From an uncultured Anaerolineae bacterium (GTDB lineage Bacteria > Chloroflexota > Anaerolineae > CG2-30-64-16): 46,394 nt of DNA. The translations under genes and the position numbers were made by a program. The notes under the pieces are model-generated. The model made no database searches. It saw only the letters and a program-made list of their open reading frames with translations, and was not told the DNA's origin. Shown here one piece after another: positions 35,285 through 43,206 of this stretch (positions are counted from its first letter, which is position 1; each line of letters begins with the position of its first letter). The stretch lies in NCBI GenBank assembly GCA_937124585.1, contig CAKZKT010000082.1, forward strand, positions 1-46,394, given 5' to 3'.

Positions 35285-36271
35285 TCATTGCAATAGCCCG
35301 CCTTCGTAAATCTCGCGCACGACCTCTTCGATCTCGGGTTCGGTGAGAGAGACATCGCGCACACGATAATCACGGAAAAGCACGGGCATCAGCTCGGCGA
35401 TGGCCGGGCTGCCGTTGGCCTGAGCGACACGAAACCACGCCCGATTGCCTTCGACGCGCATCAGGGTCGCGCCGGGCAGGCTGACCGCGCCGGGCCAGCT
35501 CTCGAAATCCACCACCAGGATGCGACCGCGTCCGAAGCGCGCCCGTAGCTCTGCCAGCGCGCCGTCGAACACCAGTCGGCCGTGGTCAATCATGACCACC
35601 CGGTCACATAGTTTCTCGACATCGCCCAGATCGTGGGTCGTCAGAATGACGGTGACGCCCCGCTCCCGGTTGATCGTGCGGATGAACTGCCGGATGCGCT
35701 CCTTCGCCACCACATCCAGCCCGATCGTCGGCTCGTCCAGGAAGAGGAGCGGCGGCTCGTGCAGGAGCGCGGCCGCCAGGTCGGCCCGCATGCGCTGACC
35801 CAGACTCAGCCCGCGCACTGGCGTATTCAGGAACGGCCTCAGCTCCAGCAATTCGTCGAAAAAGGCCAGGTTCCGCCGAAAACGTTCTGCCGGCACGCGG
35901 TAGATGTGGCGCAACAGGTCGAACGACTCGATCACCGGCAGGTCCCACCACAGGCTTGTGCGCTGGCCGAAGACGACCCCGATGCGCGCCACATGCTGTC
36001 GTCGTTCGCGCCACGGCACGCGGCCATCCACCCACACCTCGCCGGCCGTCGGCACCAGGATGCCGGTCAGGATCTTGATCGTGGTGGACTTGCCGGCGCC
36101 GTTCGGCCCCAGATAGCCGACCAGCTCCCCGCGGCCGATGTCGAAGCTGACGCCGTCCACGGCGCGCACGAGCTGGAACTGCCGCGTCACCAGGTTGCGC
36201 AGCGCGCCCAGGCCGCCACGATGATGGCGATAGACGCGAAAATGTTTGTGCAGGTCGCGGACGTGGATCAT
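35285..36271 (-). CDS. ABC transporter ATP-binding protein, ABC-2 exporter type
   Basis: ATPase of 328 residues resembling those paired with ABC-2-type permeases. Walker A is GPNGAGKST at 55-63, the signature is the variant LSLGQRMRADLA, and Walker B is LLFLDEPTIGLD. The N-terminal piece with YRHHRGGLGALRNLV before VRAVDGVSFDIGRGEL is typical of this subgroup, which usually travels with two permease genes. Neither permease is in the window: the downstream neighbour is the convergent MFS gene. The start ATG overlaps the stop of the upstream peptidase gene by four bases (ATGA), a sign of coupled translation. Confidence 0.9.
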   Translation of the reverse strand: MIHVRDLHKHFRVYRHHRGGLGALRNLVTRQFQLVRAVDGVSFDIGRGELVGYLGPNGAGKSTTIKILTGILVPTAGEVWVDGRVPWRERRQHVARIGVVFGQRTSLWWDLPVIESFDLLRHIYRVPAERFRRNLAFFDELLELRPFLNTPVRGLSLGQRMRADLAAALLHEPPLLFLDEPTIGLDVVAKERIRQFIRTINRERGVTVILTTHDLGDVEKLCDRVVMIDHGRLVFDGALAELRARFGRGRILVVDFESWPGAVSLPGATLMRVEGNRAWFRVAQANGSPAIAELMPVLFRDYRVRDVSLTEPEIEEVVREIYEGGLLQ

Positions 36272-37359
36272 GGGCAGGCATCCGACACCGGGAGCCAGCC
36301 GGTCACCGGCAACGCCTCGACGGTGCGACCGCGGTAGCCGGTGACGGTCACCGCGCAGAGCAGCGAGTTGTAGATTGCCTCTTCGGTCGCCTCGATGGCC
36401 GCCAGGAAGAGGGGCGAGACGAGATCGTTGGGCAGATCGGGCCGCAGCATCACGGCCCGGCGACGTTCCGGCGTGCGCCGCACAGCCTCAGCCGCCGAGA
36501 AGGCCAGCGCGTAGTCGCCGGAGCCGTTCGTCATAGCCGCGCCGGTGCGCGCCAGGCCGGCGAAGGCGCGCCGCGCCAGCCGGGTCAGATTGCGGTCGGA
36601 GAGGGGCGCGTCGGTGGCGAGCACGATCATGATCGAACCGTCGGCAGCGCCGCGTTCGAGCTGATCCTTGAGGTAGTAGCGGCCCAACTTCTGGCCGACC
36701 GGAACCCCCATGATCTGCAGGACGCCGCCGAAGTTCGACTGCACGAGGACGCCCACGGTGTAGCCGCCCAGGCTGGCGGGCAATCGCCGCGAGCTCGTGC
36801 CGATGCCGCCTTTCCAGCCGAACGCCACCGTGCCGGTCCCCGCGCCGACACATCCCTCGGCCACCGGGCCGGACTGCGCCTGGGCGAGGGCCGCCAGCAC
36901 GTGATCGGGCGTGATGGCCCGGTGGCGGATATCGTTCAGCCAGCCGTCGTTCGTCTCGCCGACGACGGGATTGACCGAGACGACCGCTTCATTGCCCGGC
37001 TGCGCCAGCGTCCAATCCAGGAGCGCGTCGGCGGCGCGAGGCACGGCCAGGGTGTTGGTCAGCACGATCGGCGTCTCGATCTCGCCCAGCTCCATGATCT
37101 GCGTGGCGCCGGCCAGCTTGCCGAAGCCGTTGGCCACCGCCAGCCCGGCCGGGACTTTCTCCTGGAACAGATTGCCGGCATGAGGGAGGATCGCAGTGAC
37201 GCCGGTGCGGATGTCGTCTCCCTCCCACAGCGTCACCTGGCCCACGCGCACATCCGCCACATCGGTGATGGCGTTGAGCGGGCCGGTCGGCAGGATACCC
37301 GGCACGATGCCGAGATCTCGGGCACGCGGGCGCGATTCAGAACCGGATTCAGAACACAT
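36268..37359 (-). CDS. P1 family peptidase (DmpA/BapA-like)
   Basis: N-terminal nucleophile aminopeptidase of 363 residues that matures by self-cleavage. The cleavage and active site is Gly241-Ser242 in ADGSIMIVLATDAP, corresponding to Gly249-Ser250 of DmpA. NGFGKLAG, VGETNDGWLND and GAGTGTVAFGWKGGIG are other family motifs. Members release D-Ala, beta-Ala or other N-terminal residues from peptides and amides. The ATG at 37359 lacks a clear ribosome binding site; the residues before RDLGIVPG are not conserved in kind, so the true start could be slightly further in. It is co-transcribed with the ABC ATPase gene. Confidence 0.9.
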   Translation of the reverse strand: MCSESGSESRPRARDLGIVPGILPTGPLNAITDVADVRVGQVTLWEGDDIRTGVTAILPHAGNLFQEKVPAGLAVANGFGKLAGATQIMELGEIETPIVLTNTLAVPRAADALLDWTLAQPGNEAVVSVNPVVGETNDGWLNDIRHRAITPDHVLAALAQAQSGPVAEGCVGAGTGTVAFGWKGGIGTSSRRLPASLGGYTVGVLVQSNFGGVLQIMGVPVGQKLGRYYLKDQLERGAADGSIMIVLATDAPLSDRNLTRLARRAFAGLARTGAAMTNGSGDYALAFSAAEAVRRTPERRRAVMLRPDLPNDLVSPLFLAAIEATEEAIYNSLLCAVTVTGYRGRTVEALPVTGWLPVSDACP

Positions 37360-37423
37360 TCAGGGCCAAACTCGGGAAAGATGCTCGTGCCGCGGCCGGC
37401 GCCACAATGGGTAAAAGTCGCCA

Positions 37424-37475
37424 CGTGCCAGGCATCCCCGGCCCGACCGGCGGAGCCGGGGCGGGTTTGCAGAGT
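37424..37475. repeat. REP-like structured repeat, copy B
   Basis: It matches 7762-7813 at 49 of 52 positions, including the CCCCGGC/GCCGGGG arms. The right-hand CTGGCAC arm of copy A is not kept at the same place, but GGCACGTGCC follows at 37501-37510. Confidence 0.75.
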
Positions 37476-37513
37476 GCCTGTGAAGTCCTGCGATAGCTGG
37501 GGCACGTGCCATA

Positions 37514-37531
37514 CGGCGATTTTCGGGCCAG
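37514..37531 (+). repeat. 18-base direct repeat, left of nuoEF
   Basis: CGGCGATTTTCGGGCCAG recurs at 39376-39393 with one change. The two copies bracket the nuoE-nuoF pair in the same orientation. Confidence 0.5.
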
Positions 37532-37588
37532 GGCAGGCGATTGGCTGCCATTTTAACACGAATGCGACGAATGTCCAAGGCAGATAAC

Positions 37589-37617
37589 TTGTGAAGCATG
37601 GTGGAATGTGCTACACT
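37589..37617 (+). promoter_or_regulatory. nuoE promoter predicting a leaderless mRNA
   Basis: TTGTGA (37589-37594), a 17-base spacer and TACACT (37612-37617) preceded by TG plus one base make a good promoter with extended -10. The expected start point is near 37624, which is the A of an in-frame ATG. Confidence 0.6.
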
Positions 37618-37623
37618 ATGACC

Positions 37624-38109
37624 ATGGACGCTGCCAGACAGACACCTCACGCACCTGGCGCAGGGCTTGTTGATCCCACCAAACAGGCGATGCTTCTGTC
37701 GGCCCTGTATCTGGCACAGGAGCAGGCCGGCTATCTGACCCCCGCCGCCATTGAGCGGGTGGCACAGCGACTGGGCCTGAGCCCGGGCCAGGTGTACAGC
37801 GTGGCCAGTTTCTACTCCCTGTTTCGCATCGAACCGGTTGGCCGCTATGTGATCCAGGTGTGCAAGGGGCTTTCGTGCTACCTGTGCGGCGGCGCAGAGA
37901 AGGTAGCAGACTACATCTCGGCCAAGCTGGGCATCCGGCCCGGTGAAACGACTCCAGATGGCCGCATCACCCTGGAACTGGTGGAATGCCTGGCTTCTTG
38001 CGGCACCGCGCCGGCCATGCGGATCAACGATCAGCTCTACGAGAACTTGACGCTGGATGCCATTGACCTGGCCCTGGAGCGACTGCTGGAAGGAGGCGAG
38101 CATGGCTGA
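37624..38109 (+). CDS. nuoE: NADH dehydrogenase subunit NuoE-like, 2Fe-2S thioredoxin fold
   Basis: Small 2Fe-2S subunit of an NADH-oxidising module, 161 residues. The four cluster ligands are Cys80 and Cys85 (CKGLSC, CX4C) and Cys122 and Cys126 (CLASC, CX3C), as in NuoE/HoxE. The N-terminal helical part includes the SVASFYSLF motif. An ATG at 37618 and a GTG at 37591 are in frame, but both fall at or before the predicted transcription start, so I take 37624. The gene overlaps nuoF by eight bases. No other complex I gene follows, so it may belong to a hydrogenase, formate dehydrogenase or transhydrogenase diaphorase. Confidence 0.9.
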   Translation: MDAARQTPHAPGAGLVDPTKQAMLLSALYLAQEQAGYLTPAAIERVAQRLGLSPGQVYSVASFYSLFRIEPVGRYVIQVCKGLSCYLCGGAEKVADYISAKLGIRPGETTPDGRITLELVECLASCGTAPAMRINDQLYENLTLDAIDLALERLLEGGEHG

Positions 38110-39361
38110 GTGGGAGCCTGTGCTGCTGGCCAACGTCCATCGGCCGAACTCGGAGAAGATCGGCACCTATCTCGCGCACGGCGGATATCAGGCTCTGCGC
38201 AAGGCGCTGAGCATGTCGCCAGAGGCGGTCGTCGCCGAGGTGAAAGCCTCCGGCCTGCGGGGCCGCGGCGGGGCCGGTTTTCCCACCGGGGTCAAGTGGG
38301 GGTTCCTCCCGCCCGATGCGCCGGTGAAGTACCTGGCCGTCAACACCGACGAAGGGGAGCCGGGCACGTTCAAGGATCGTCTGATCGTAGAGCGCGATCC
38401 CCATGCGATTCTGGAAGGGGTGATCATCGCGGCTTACGCGATCGGCGCGCACCGGGCCTTCGTCTACATCCGTGGCGAGTTCTTCCTGGGCGTCAAGCGT
38501 TGGATCAAGGCCATCGCCGACGCGTATCAGCACGGGTTCTTGGGCAAGGACATCCTAGGCAGTGGCTTTGACCTGGATGTCTCCGTGCACCGGGGCGCGG
38601 GCGCGTACATCTGCGGCGAAGAGACCGCCATGCTGGAGTCGTTGGAAGGGAAACGGGGGCAGCCGCGGCTGAAACCGCCCTATCCGGCGCAGGTGGGCCT
38701 CTGGGGACGGCCAACCATCGTGCAAAACGTCGAGACGCTGGCCAACGTCCCTCACATCATCTTGCGGGGGGCCGCCTGGTATGCCAGCATCGGCACGGAG
38801 CAGAGCAAGGGTCCCAAAATTTTCTGCGTCAGCGGCCACGTCAACCGCCCCGGCAACTACGAGCTGCCGCTGGGCACACCGCTGCGGGAGATCATCGAGA
38901 AGTACGCGGGCGGGGTGCGCTACGGCCGTCACATCAAAGCCGTGATCCCCGGTGGCGTTTCGACCCCCATGCTCACGGCCCGGCAGATCGACGTGCCGAT
39001 GGCATTCGAGACCCTGGCCGCCGCCGGCTCGGCCCTGGGCACCGGCGCGGTGATCGTGATGGACGAGACCACCGACATGGTGGAGGTAGCCCGGCGTATC
39101 ACCGACTTCTTCGTGCACGAGTCATGCGGCGCCTGCGTGCCGTGTCGCCTCGGCGGCTTCCGGATGCTGGAACGGTTGGAGGCGATCGCCCGGGGTCGAG
39201 GCCGGCCGGACGATCTGGCCAAGCTGGAGTCGCTGGCGCGCGGCATTTCCGGCCTGACGTTTTGTCCCCTGGGCACCGGCATGTGTGAGCCGGTGCTGTC
39301 GGGGTTGGCGTTATATCGCGACGAGTTCGTTGCTCGCCTCAACACGGCCGCCAAACGGTGA
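38102..39361 (+). CDS. nuoF: NADH dehydrogenase subunit NuoF-like, FMN and 4Fe-4S flavoprotein
   Basis: NADH-binding flavoprotein of 419 residues, near the usual 420-440. The FMN and NADH sites are GRGGAGFPTG and NTDEGEPGTFKDR, with AYICGEETAM further on. The 4Fe-4S ligands are in ESCGACVPCRLG (three Cys) and TFCPLG (fourth). With NuoE it makes a two-subunit diaphorase that passes electrons from NADH to an acceptor. The ATG at 38102 has AGGAGG six bases upstream. No nuoG follows; the next gene is convergent. The extra 2Fe-2S domain of HoxF/HndC-type proteins is absent. Confidence 0.94.
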   Translation: MAEWEPVLLANVHRPNSEKIGTYLAHGGYQALRKALSMSPEAVVAEVKASGLRGRGGAGFPTGVKWGFLPPDAPVKYLAVNTDEGEPGTFKDRLIVERDPHAILEGVIIAAYAIGAHRAFVYIRGEFFLGVKRWIKAIADAYQHGFLGKDILGSGFDLDVSVHRGAGAYICGEETAMLESLEGKRGQPRLKPPYPAQVGLWGRPTIVQNVETLANVPHIILRGAAWYASIGTEQSKGPKIFCVSGHVNRPGNYELPLGTPLREIIEKYAGGVRYGRHIKAVIPGGVSTPMLTARQIDVPMAFETLAAAGSALGTGAVIVMDETTDMVEVARRITDFFVHESCGACVPCRLGGFRMLERLEAIARGRGRPDDLAKLESLARGISGLTFCPLGTGMCEPVLSGLALYRDEFVARLNTAAKR

Positions 39362-39375
39362 GGCCCAGTCACATC

Positions 39376-39393
39376 CGGCGATTTTCGGGTCAG
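39376..39393 (+). repeat. 18-base direct repeat, right of nuoEF
   Basis: Second copy of the motif at 37514-37531 (17 of 18 positions), starting 15 bases after the nuoF stop. Confidence 0.5.
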
Positions 39394-39472
39394 CTCGCGA
39401 TCGGTGCCGCACCCATGCGCCGAACGGACGTAGCGGATCAGCAGCCGGCAGCGCGGCCCCGCCTCATTTTCC

Positions 39473-40846
39473 TCACCAGCCCTCCGGCCATTTGAAATGC
39501 TCGTTGATGTCCTGCACATACTTCATCGGCTCGTTCGGCTCCATGTGCAGGATCGCCTCCAGCACGGCGACCGCCTGGTCGTAGGAACGCGTCTGGTGGC
39601 TTTCCAGGATGCTCCAGAGCAGCACCGATTTGTCGCCGGTGTGGAACGCTTCGAGGGTGCGCTCCATGTCGAGCCAATCGGGATAGATCTGCTCCAGCAT
39701 GATCTTGTTGGGCAGCGGCCCGACGCGCAGCGGCTGGATGCCCTTGATGTTGACGATGGCAGGCACTTCGACCGCCACGTCGTCCGGGATGCCGCTCAGC
39801 GCGCCGTTGTTCGGCACATTGACCTGGAACTGCCCTTCGTGGTCGTTCACCAGCGCGTCAATGATCGGGATATGCTGTTCTGTGGTCTTCTCGGCGCCGA
39901 ACATGTTGATGGGGCGCATCTGCGGATCATAGGCGGCCTCTTTCATGCGCACGCGCATCTCTTCTTTGTGGCGCAGAATACGATCGCGGCCTTCGGGCGT
40001 GTCGCCGCCGCCGCCCGGTCCATACCAGCGCTCGCGCGTGGCCAGATCGGTGTGATACCACCAGCCGCCCTGGCGCGGGGTGTCGCCGATCGGCATCAGG
40101 CCATACATTTTGTACTGGTGAATGGCCGCGGGCGACATCTGGGTGGCGATCGCCTGTCCGTTCCGCCGACATTCCTCCCAGTATGCTTCGGCTTTGTGCG
40201 CGATCCACTCGTCCAGGAGGGGATAGGCGTCCTTGCCCTCGTAGAAAAAGTGCGTCAGCCAGATGTTATGATTGAGGCCGGGCGCCTGCCAGGTGACCCG
40301 CTCCGGATCGAGGCCGAGCGTACGGGCAATGTGGCGATAGCCGTAGTGACCGTGGCACAGGCCGCACACCTTGATCGAAGTCTCGCGCGTCATCAGGGTG
40401 ACGCCATCGAACACCGGATTGCCGGCCTGGAGAATCCACGCGTCCGGGCAGATCTGTTCCATGTCGAGCGCGACGTCGAGCATCAGGCGCAGGTTGTGCC
40501 ATTCGGACATGCCGGTGCGACCATAGAAATAGCCGTACTGCGCGGCGAGCTCACGACGGCGCTTCATGTAATGCTCGTCGTGCGTGATCGTGGCCGTGTT
40601 GATGACGAAATCGGCGTCTTGCAACGCCTCGCGACGATCCAGCGTGCGCTTGAAACGCAGGTCGGCGCCCAGGTCCTCGGCATAGCGCTGACCGAGCCGA
40701 TAGACGATCTCCAGCCGCTCCTCGTTGATGTCCATGAAGTGGACTTCGCTCCCTGCCAGGCCGGCGGTCAGGCAGAGATCTTTGACCAGGCCGAGAGAGA
40801 ACACAACGCTCCCGGCGCCGATGATGGTCACTTTGACGCTGCTCAT
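39473..40846 (-). CDS. Glycoside hydrolase family 4 (alpha-galactosidase/alpha-glucosidase type)
   Basis: NAD- and metal-dependent glycosidase of 457 residues in the cytoplasm. The N-terminal Rossmann motif is IIGAGSVVFSLGLVKDL, and the Mn-binding and catalytic regions appear as QAGNPVFDGV and GLCHGHYG (Cys and His ligands). GH4 enzymes oxidise C3 of the sugar, eliminate, and reduce again, cleaving alpha- or beta-glycosides including some that GH4 alone handles. The exact glycoside is not readable; melibiase and alpha-galacturonidase types are both possible. GGAG stands six bases before the ATG. It diverges from the URO-D-like gene through overlapping promoters, which suggests control with the sugar importer downstream. 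Confidence 0.93.
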   Translation of the reverse strand: MSSVKVTIIGAGSVVFSLGLVKDLCLTAGLAGSEVHFMDINEERLEIVYRLGQRYAEDLGADLRFKRTLDRREALQDADFVINTATITHDEHYMKRRRELAAQYGYFYGRTGMSEWHNLRLMLDVALDMEQICPDAWILQAGNPVFDGVTLMTRETSIKVCGLCHGHYGYRHIARTLGLDPERVTWQAPGLNHNIWLTHFFYEGKDAYPLLDEWIAHKAEAYWEECRRNGQAIATQMSPAAIHQYKMYGLMPIGDTPRQGGWWYHTDLATRERWYGPGGGGDTPEGRDRILRHKEEMRVRMKEAAYDPQMRPINMFGAEKTTEQHIPIIDALVNDHEGQFQVNVPNNGALSGIPDDVAVEVPAIVNIKGIQPLRVGPLPNKIMLEQIYPDWLDMERTLEAFHTGDKSVLLWSILESHQTRSYDQAVAVLEAILHMEPNEPMKYVQDINEHFKWPEGW

Positions 40847-40878
40847 GCTATCTCCCGAAGGCGCTCAAAATATGAACT

Positions 40879-40905
40879 GCGCCCGGACGCTGGTGCGCCG
40901 GGCGC
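40879..40905 (-). other. 5' leader hairpin of the GH4 message
   Basis: GCGCCCGG (40879-40886) and CCGGGCGC (40898-40905) form a perfect 8-bp stem with an 11-base loop. The predicted transcription start is near 40904, so the mRNA would begin with this stem. Such 5' stems can slow decay. Confidence 0.5.
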
Positions 40906-40910
40906 AGCCC

Positions 40911-40939
40911 ATTATACGACGCAGTCCCGAATTGCACAA
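40911..40939 (-). promoter_or_regulatory. GH4 promoter (divergent, overlapping)
   Basis: On the minus strand TTGTGC (40939-40934), 17 bases, then perfect TATAAT (40916-40911). Its -35 box shares four bases with the -35 box of the opposite promoter. Confidence 0.7.
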
Positions 40940-40960
40940 ACGCATCCTTCGACCTATAAT
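40932..40960 (+). promoter_or_regulatory. URO-D-like gene promoter (divergent, overlapping)
   Basis: TTGCAC (40932-40937), 17 bases, then perfect TATAAT (40955-40960). The start point would be near 40967, 46 bases before the ATG. Confidence 0.7.
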
Positions 40961-41012
40961 GCGCGCACATCCGCCATACAGTCGTTCTATTCTGCTCTCA
41001 GGAGACGATCCA

Positions 41013-42038
41013 ATGGATTCACGAACGAGGGTATCCATCGCGCTGCGCTGCGATCAACCGGATCGCGTGCCCTACTGCGAATTGGGTATTGATCGGGCGC
41101 TGGCCCAAAAGCTGATGGGCTGGGGGCCGGGCACGAACCAGGCCGCCAACCTGGAGGCGAATGTCTACAACGTGGATGAGGCCAAAGCCCTGGCGGCGCG
41201 CCTGGGGCTGGACAACATCACCTATGTACTGCGCGCGCCGGTCTATGCCGAGAAGCTGCCCGGCATGGACGGCCGCCTCTTCTACGGCAACGGCCTACTG
41301 ACCTCGCGCGACAAGCTGTCGCTGTTACAACTGCCCGATCCGCACGACGAGACGCTGTATGCAGACGCGGCCAGATTCCTGGCCGGTCGGGGCGACTATT
41401 CAACCTGGTTTGTCACTCGCATGGGCATCTTCCCCACGCTGCTCGGCATGGGTGCGGAAACGTTCAGCGTTGCGCTCTATGAGGATCGCGATCTGGTCGA
41501 GGAGATCCTCGACCGCTATGTGGCGTGGGCCATCGTCGTTGCCCGTCGCGTCTGTCAAATGGGCTTCGATGTCTACGTCACAACCGACGACATGGCGTTC
41601 AAGACCACAACCTTCTTTTCGCCGAAGGTGTTTCGTGAGCTGGTGCTGCCTCGCTATCGCAGGCTGCGCGAGGTCGTTACGCTGCCGTGGGTCATCCACA
41701 GCGACGGCAACATGATGCCGTTCATGGACGACCTGGTGAGCCTGGGAATCGCCGGCTTTCACCCGAACGAAAAAGGTGCCATGGACATCCGAGAGATGAA
41801 ACGGCGCTACGGCAAGCGTATCTGCCTGCTCGGCAATGTGGATCTGAACATCCTCGGCACGGGCACGCCAGAAGACGTCGAGTGCGAGGTCAGCGAGCTG
41901 ATTCGCGATGTCGGCCCTGGCGGCGGCTACATTGTCACCAGCGGCAATAGCCTGGCCGGGTATCTGAAGCCGGAGAACGCTCTGGCGCTCGGCCGCGCGG
42001 TGGCAAAGTACGGCGTTTATCCGACATCGGCGTCTTGA
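41013..42038 (+). CDS. Uroporphyrinogen decarboxylase (URO-D) family protein
   Basis: TIM-barrel protein of the URO-D superfamily, 341 residues. It belongs to the branch found beside sugar transport genes rather than in haem synthesis. RVPYCELGIDRALAQKL at the start, VIHSDGNMMPFMDDL and GFHPNEKGAMDI later, and LLGNVDLNIL are typical of that branch. The substrate-binding arginines of true HemE are not seen at the N-terminus. Relatives include corrinoid methyltransferases (MtaA/CmuA), but their HxC...C zinc site is not evident here. The ATG at 41013 has AGGAGA ten bases upstream. Its link to carbohydrate use is by context only. Confidence 0.85.
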   Translation: MDSRTRVSIALRCDQPDRVPYCELGIDRALAQKLMGWGPGTNQAANLEANVYNVDEAKALAARLGLDNITYVLRAPVYAEKLPGMDGRLFYGNGLLTSRDKLSLLQLPDPHDETLYADAARFLAGRGDYSTWFVTRMGIFPTLLGMGAETFSVALYEDRDLVEEILDRYVAWAIVVARRVCQMGFDVYVTTDDMAFKTTTFFSPKVFRELVLPRYRRLREVVTLPWVIHSDGNMMPFMDDLVSLGIAGFHPNEKGAMDIREMKRRYGKRICLLGNVDLNILGTGTPEDVECEVSELIRDVGPGGGYIVTSGNSLAGYLKPENALALGRAVAKYGVYPTSAS

Positions 42039-42357
42039 GACATCAACGCCACCGTCGTGCCACCGGCCCATTCTCTGCCGCCAGGCTAACATCCGGCGCG
42101 TTATGCTCCGCCCGAACCGGCCCCATGGCCCCATCGTTCTGCGCGCTATTTTCAGCCCCTTCCCGTAACAACACGCGTAATTCCATATCAGTCCAAACAA
42201 AATCGGCCCTGCTCGATCTTGACTTTATTGGAATCCTGTGGTATTGTGTGTACATCACAGGCGCATGCGGCCTCCACATTCACAGGGCCTGGGAGTCAAA
42301 CATCTGACCCCGATCATCGCTCATAGCCTGTCGGTGCAGCCAAAGGAGATCATCCGC
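42039..42357 (+). other. 319-base leader region before the DeoR gene
   Basis: No gene is supported. It contains the DeoR promoter (42219-42247) and, just downstream, CTGTG (42235-42239) facing CACAG (42257-42261), a possible operator half-site pair. The predicted leader is about 100 bases. Confidence 0.5.
42219..42247 (+). promoter_or_regulatory. Promoter of the DeoR-family regulator
   Basis: TTGACT (42219-42224), 17-base spacer, TATTGT (42242-42247), with TG one base before the -10. An imperfect CTGTG/CACAG palindrome overlaps the -10 and start region and could allow self-control. Confidence 0.65.
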
Positions 42358-43206
42358 ATGTTCGCTTCAGAAAGACGCCATCGCATCAAGGAAATTCTGC
42401 TCAAGGACGGCCGGGTCCGCGTGACGGACCTAGTGGCACAATTTGGAGTCTCGGACGAGACGATCCGCCGCGACCTCGATCAGCTGGCAGAGGAAGGCCT
42501 CGTGCAGCGCGGCTATGGCGGTGCCGTATTGGCCGATCACGTGCGCTCGGCCATTGCCGCCATCCCGCCGGTCCATCAACGGACGCTCCAGTACAGCGCG
42601 GAAAAGGACACGATCGGTCGCGCGGCCGCCGCGCTGGTGGAAGACGGCCAAATGGTCATCATAGATGCCGGCTCCACCACCTGGAACGTCGCCAGGCACC
42701 TCAGGCGCTGTCGAGACGTGACGGTGGTCACCAACAGCCTCGACGTGGCTCAGGAATGCGCCAAAAATCCCAACTTGAGCGTACACCTCACCGGCGGCCG
42801 GCTCATTGCGCGCTCGATGTGCGTGGTCGGGCCGCAGGCCGAGGCCGAGCTGCGGCGCTATCACGCGCATCTCGCCATCCTGGGCACCACAGGCATTTCG
42901 CTGGACAAAGGCTTCGCCTGCACCGACATCTTCGAAGCAGAGACCAAGCGCGCGATGGCGGGATCGGCCGAGCGGGTGGTGGTGGTGGCCGATCACAGCA
43001 AGCTGCAGAAGCGGGGACTGGTCTCCTTCGCGCTGATGAGCGACGTGGACCTGCTGATCACCAGCAATTTAGCCGACCCGACCGTCCTGGCCGAGATCGA
43101 GGCCCATGGGGTCAAAGTGCTGGCCTGTGCCATCGGAGAGCCGTGCAGCGAGGCCGATGTCGGCGGCCTATCTCTTAACGACGCAAATGCGTGGCCGCGG
43201 CGCTGA
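42358..43206 (+). CDS. DeoR/GlpR family transcriptional regulator
   Basis: Repressor-type regulator of 282 residues. The N-terminal winged helix (about 4-58) has the DeoR signature RRHRIKEILLKDGRVRVTDL and VSDETIRRDLDQLAEEGL. The C-terminal DeoRC sensor domain has DAGSTTWNVARHL, VTNSLDV, GTTGISLDKGFACTD and VVVADHSKL, which bind phosphorylated sugars in this family. The ATG at 42358 has AAGGAG nine bases upstream; longer frames run into the promoter. It precedes a sugar importer on the same strand and follows the URO-D-like gene, so it probably controls this whole carbohydrate cluster. Confidence 0.94.
   Translation: MFASERRHRIKEILLKDGRVRVTDLVAQFGVSDETIRRDLDQLAEEGLVQRGYGGAVLADHVRSAIAAIPPVHQRTLQYSAEKDTIGRAAAALVEDGQMVIIDAGSTTWNVARHLRRCRDVTVVTNSLDVAQECAKNPNLSVHLTGGRLIARSMCVVGPQAEAELRRYHAHLAILGTTGISLDKGFACTDIFEAETKRAMAGSAERVVVVADHSKLQKRGLVSFALMSDVDLLITSNLADPTVLAEIEAHGVKVLACAIGEPCSEADVGGLSLNDANAWPRR

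Noticed and set aside
37591-37623. GTG at 37591 and ATG at 37618 as nuoE starts
   Set aside because: Both fall within the -35 to start-point stretch of the promoter, and neither has a ribosome binding site.
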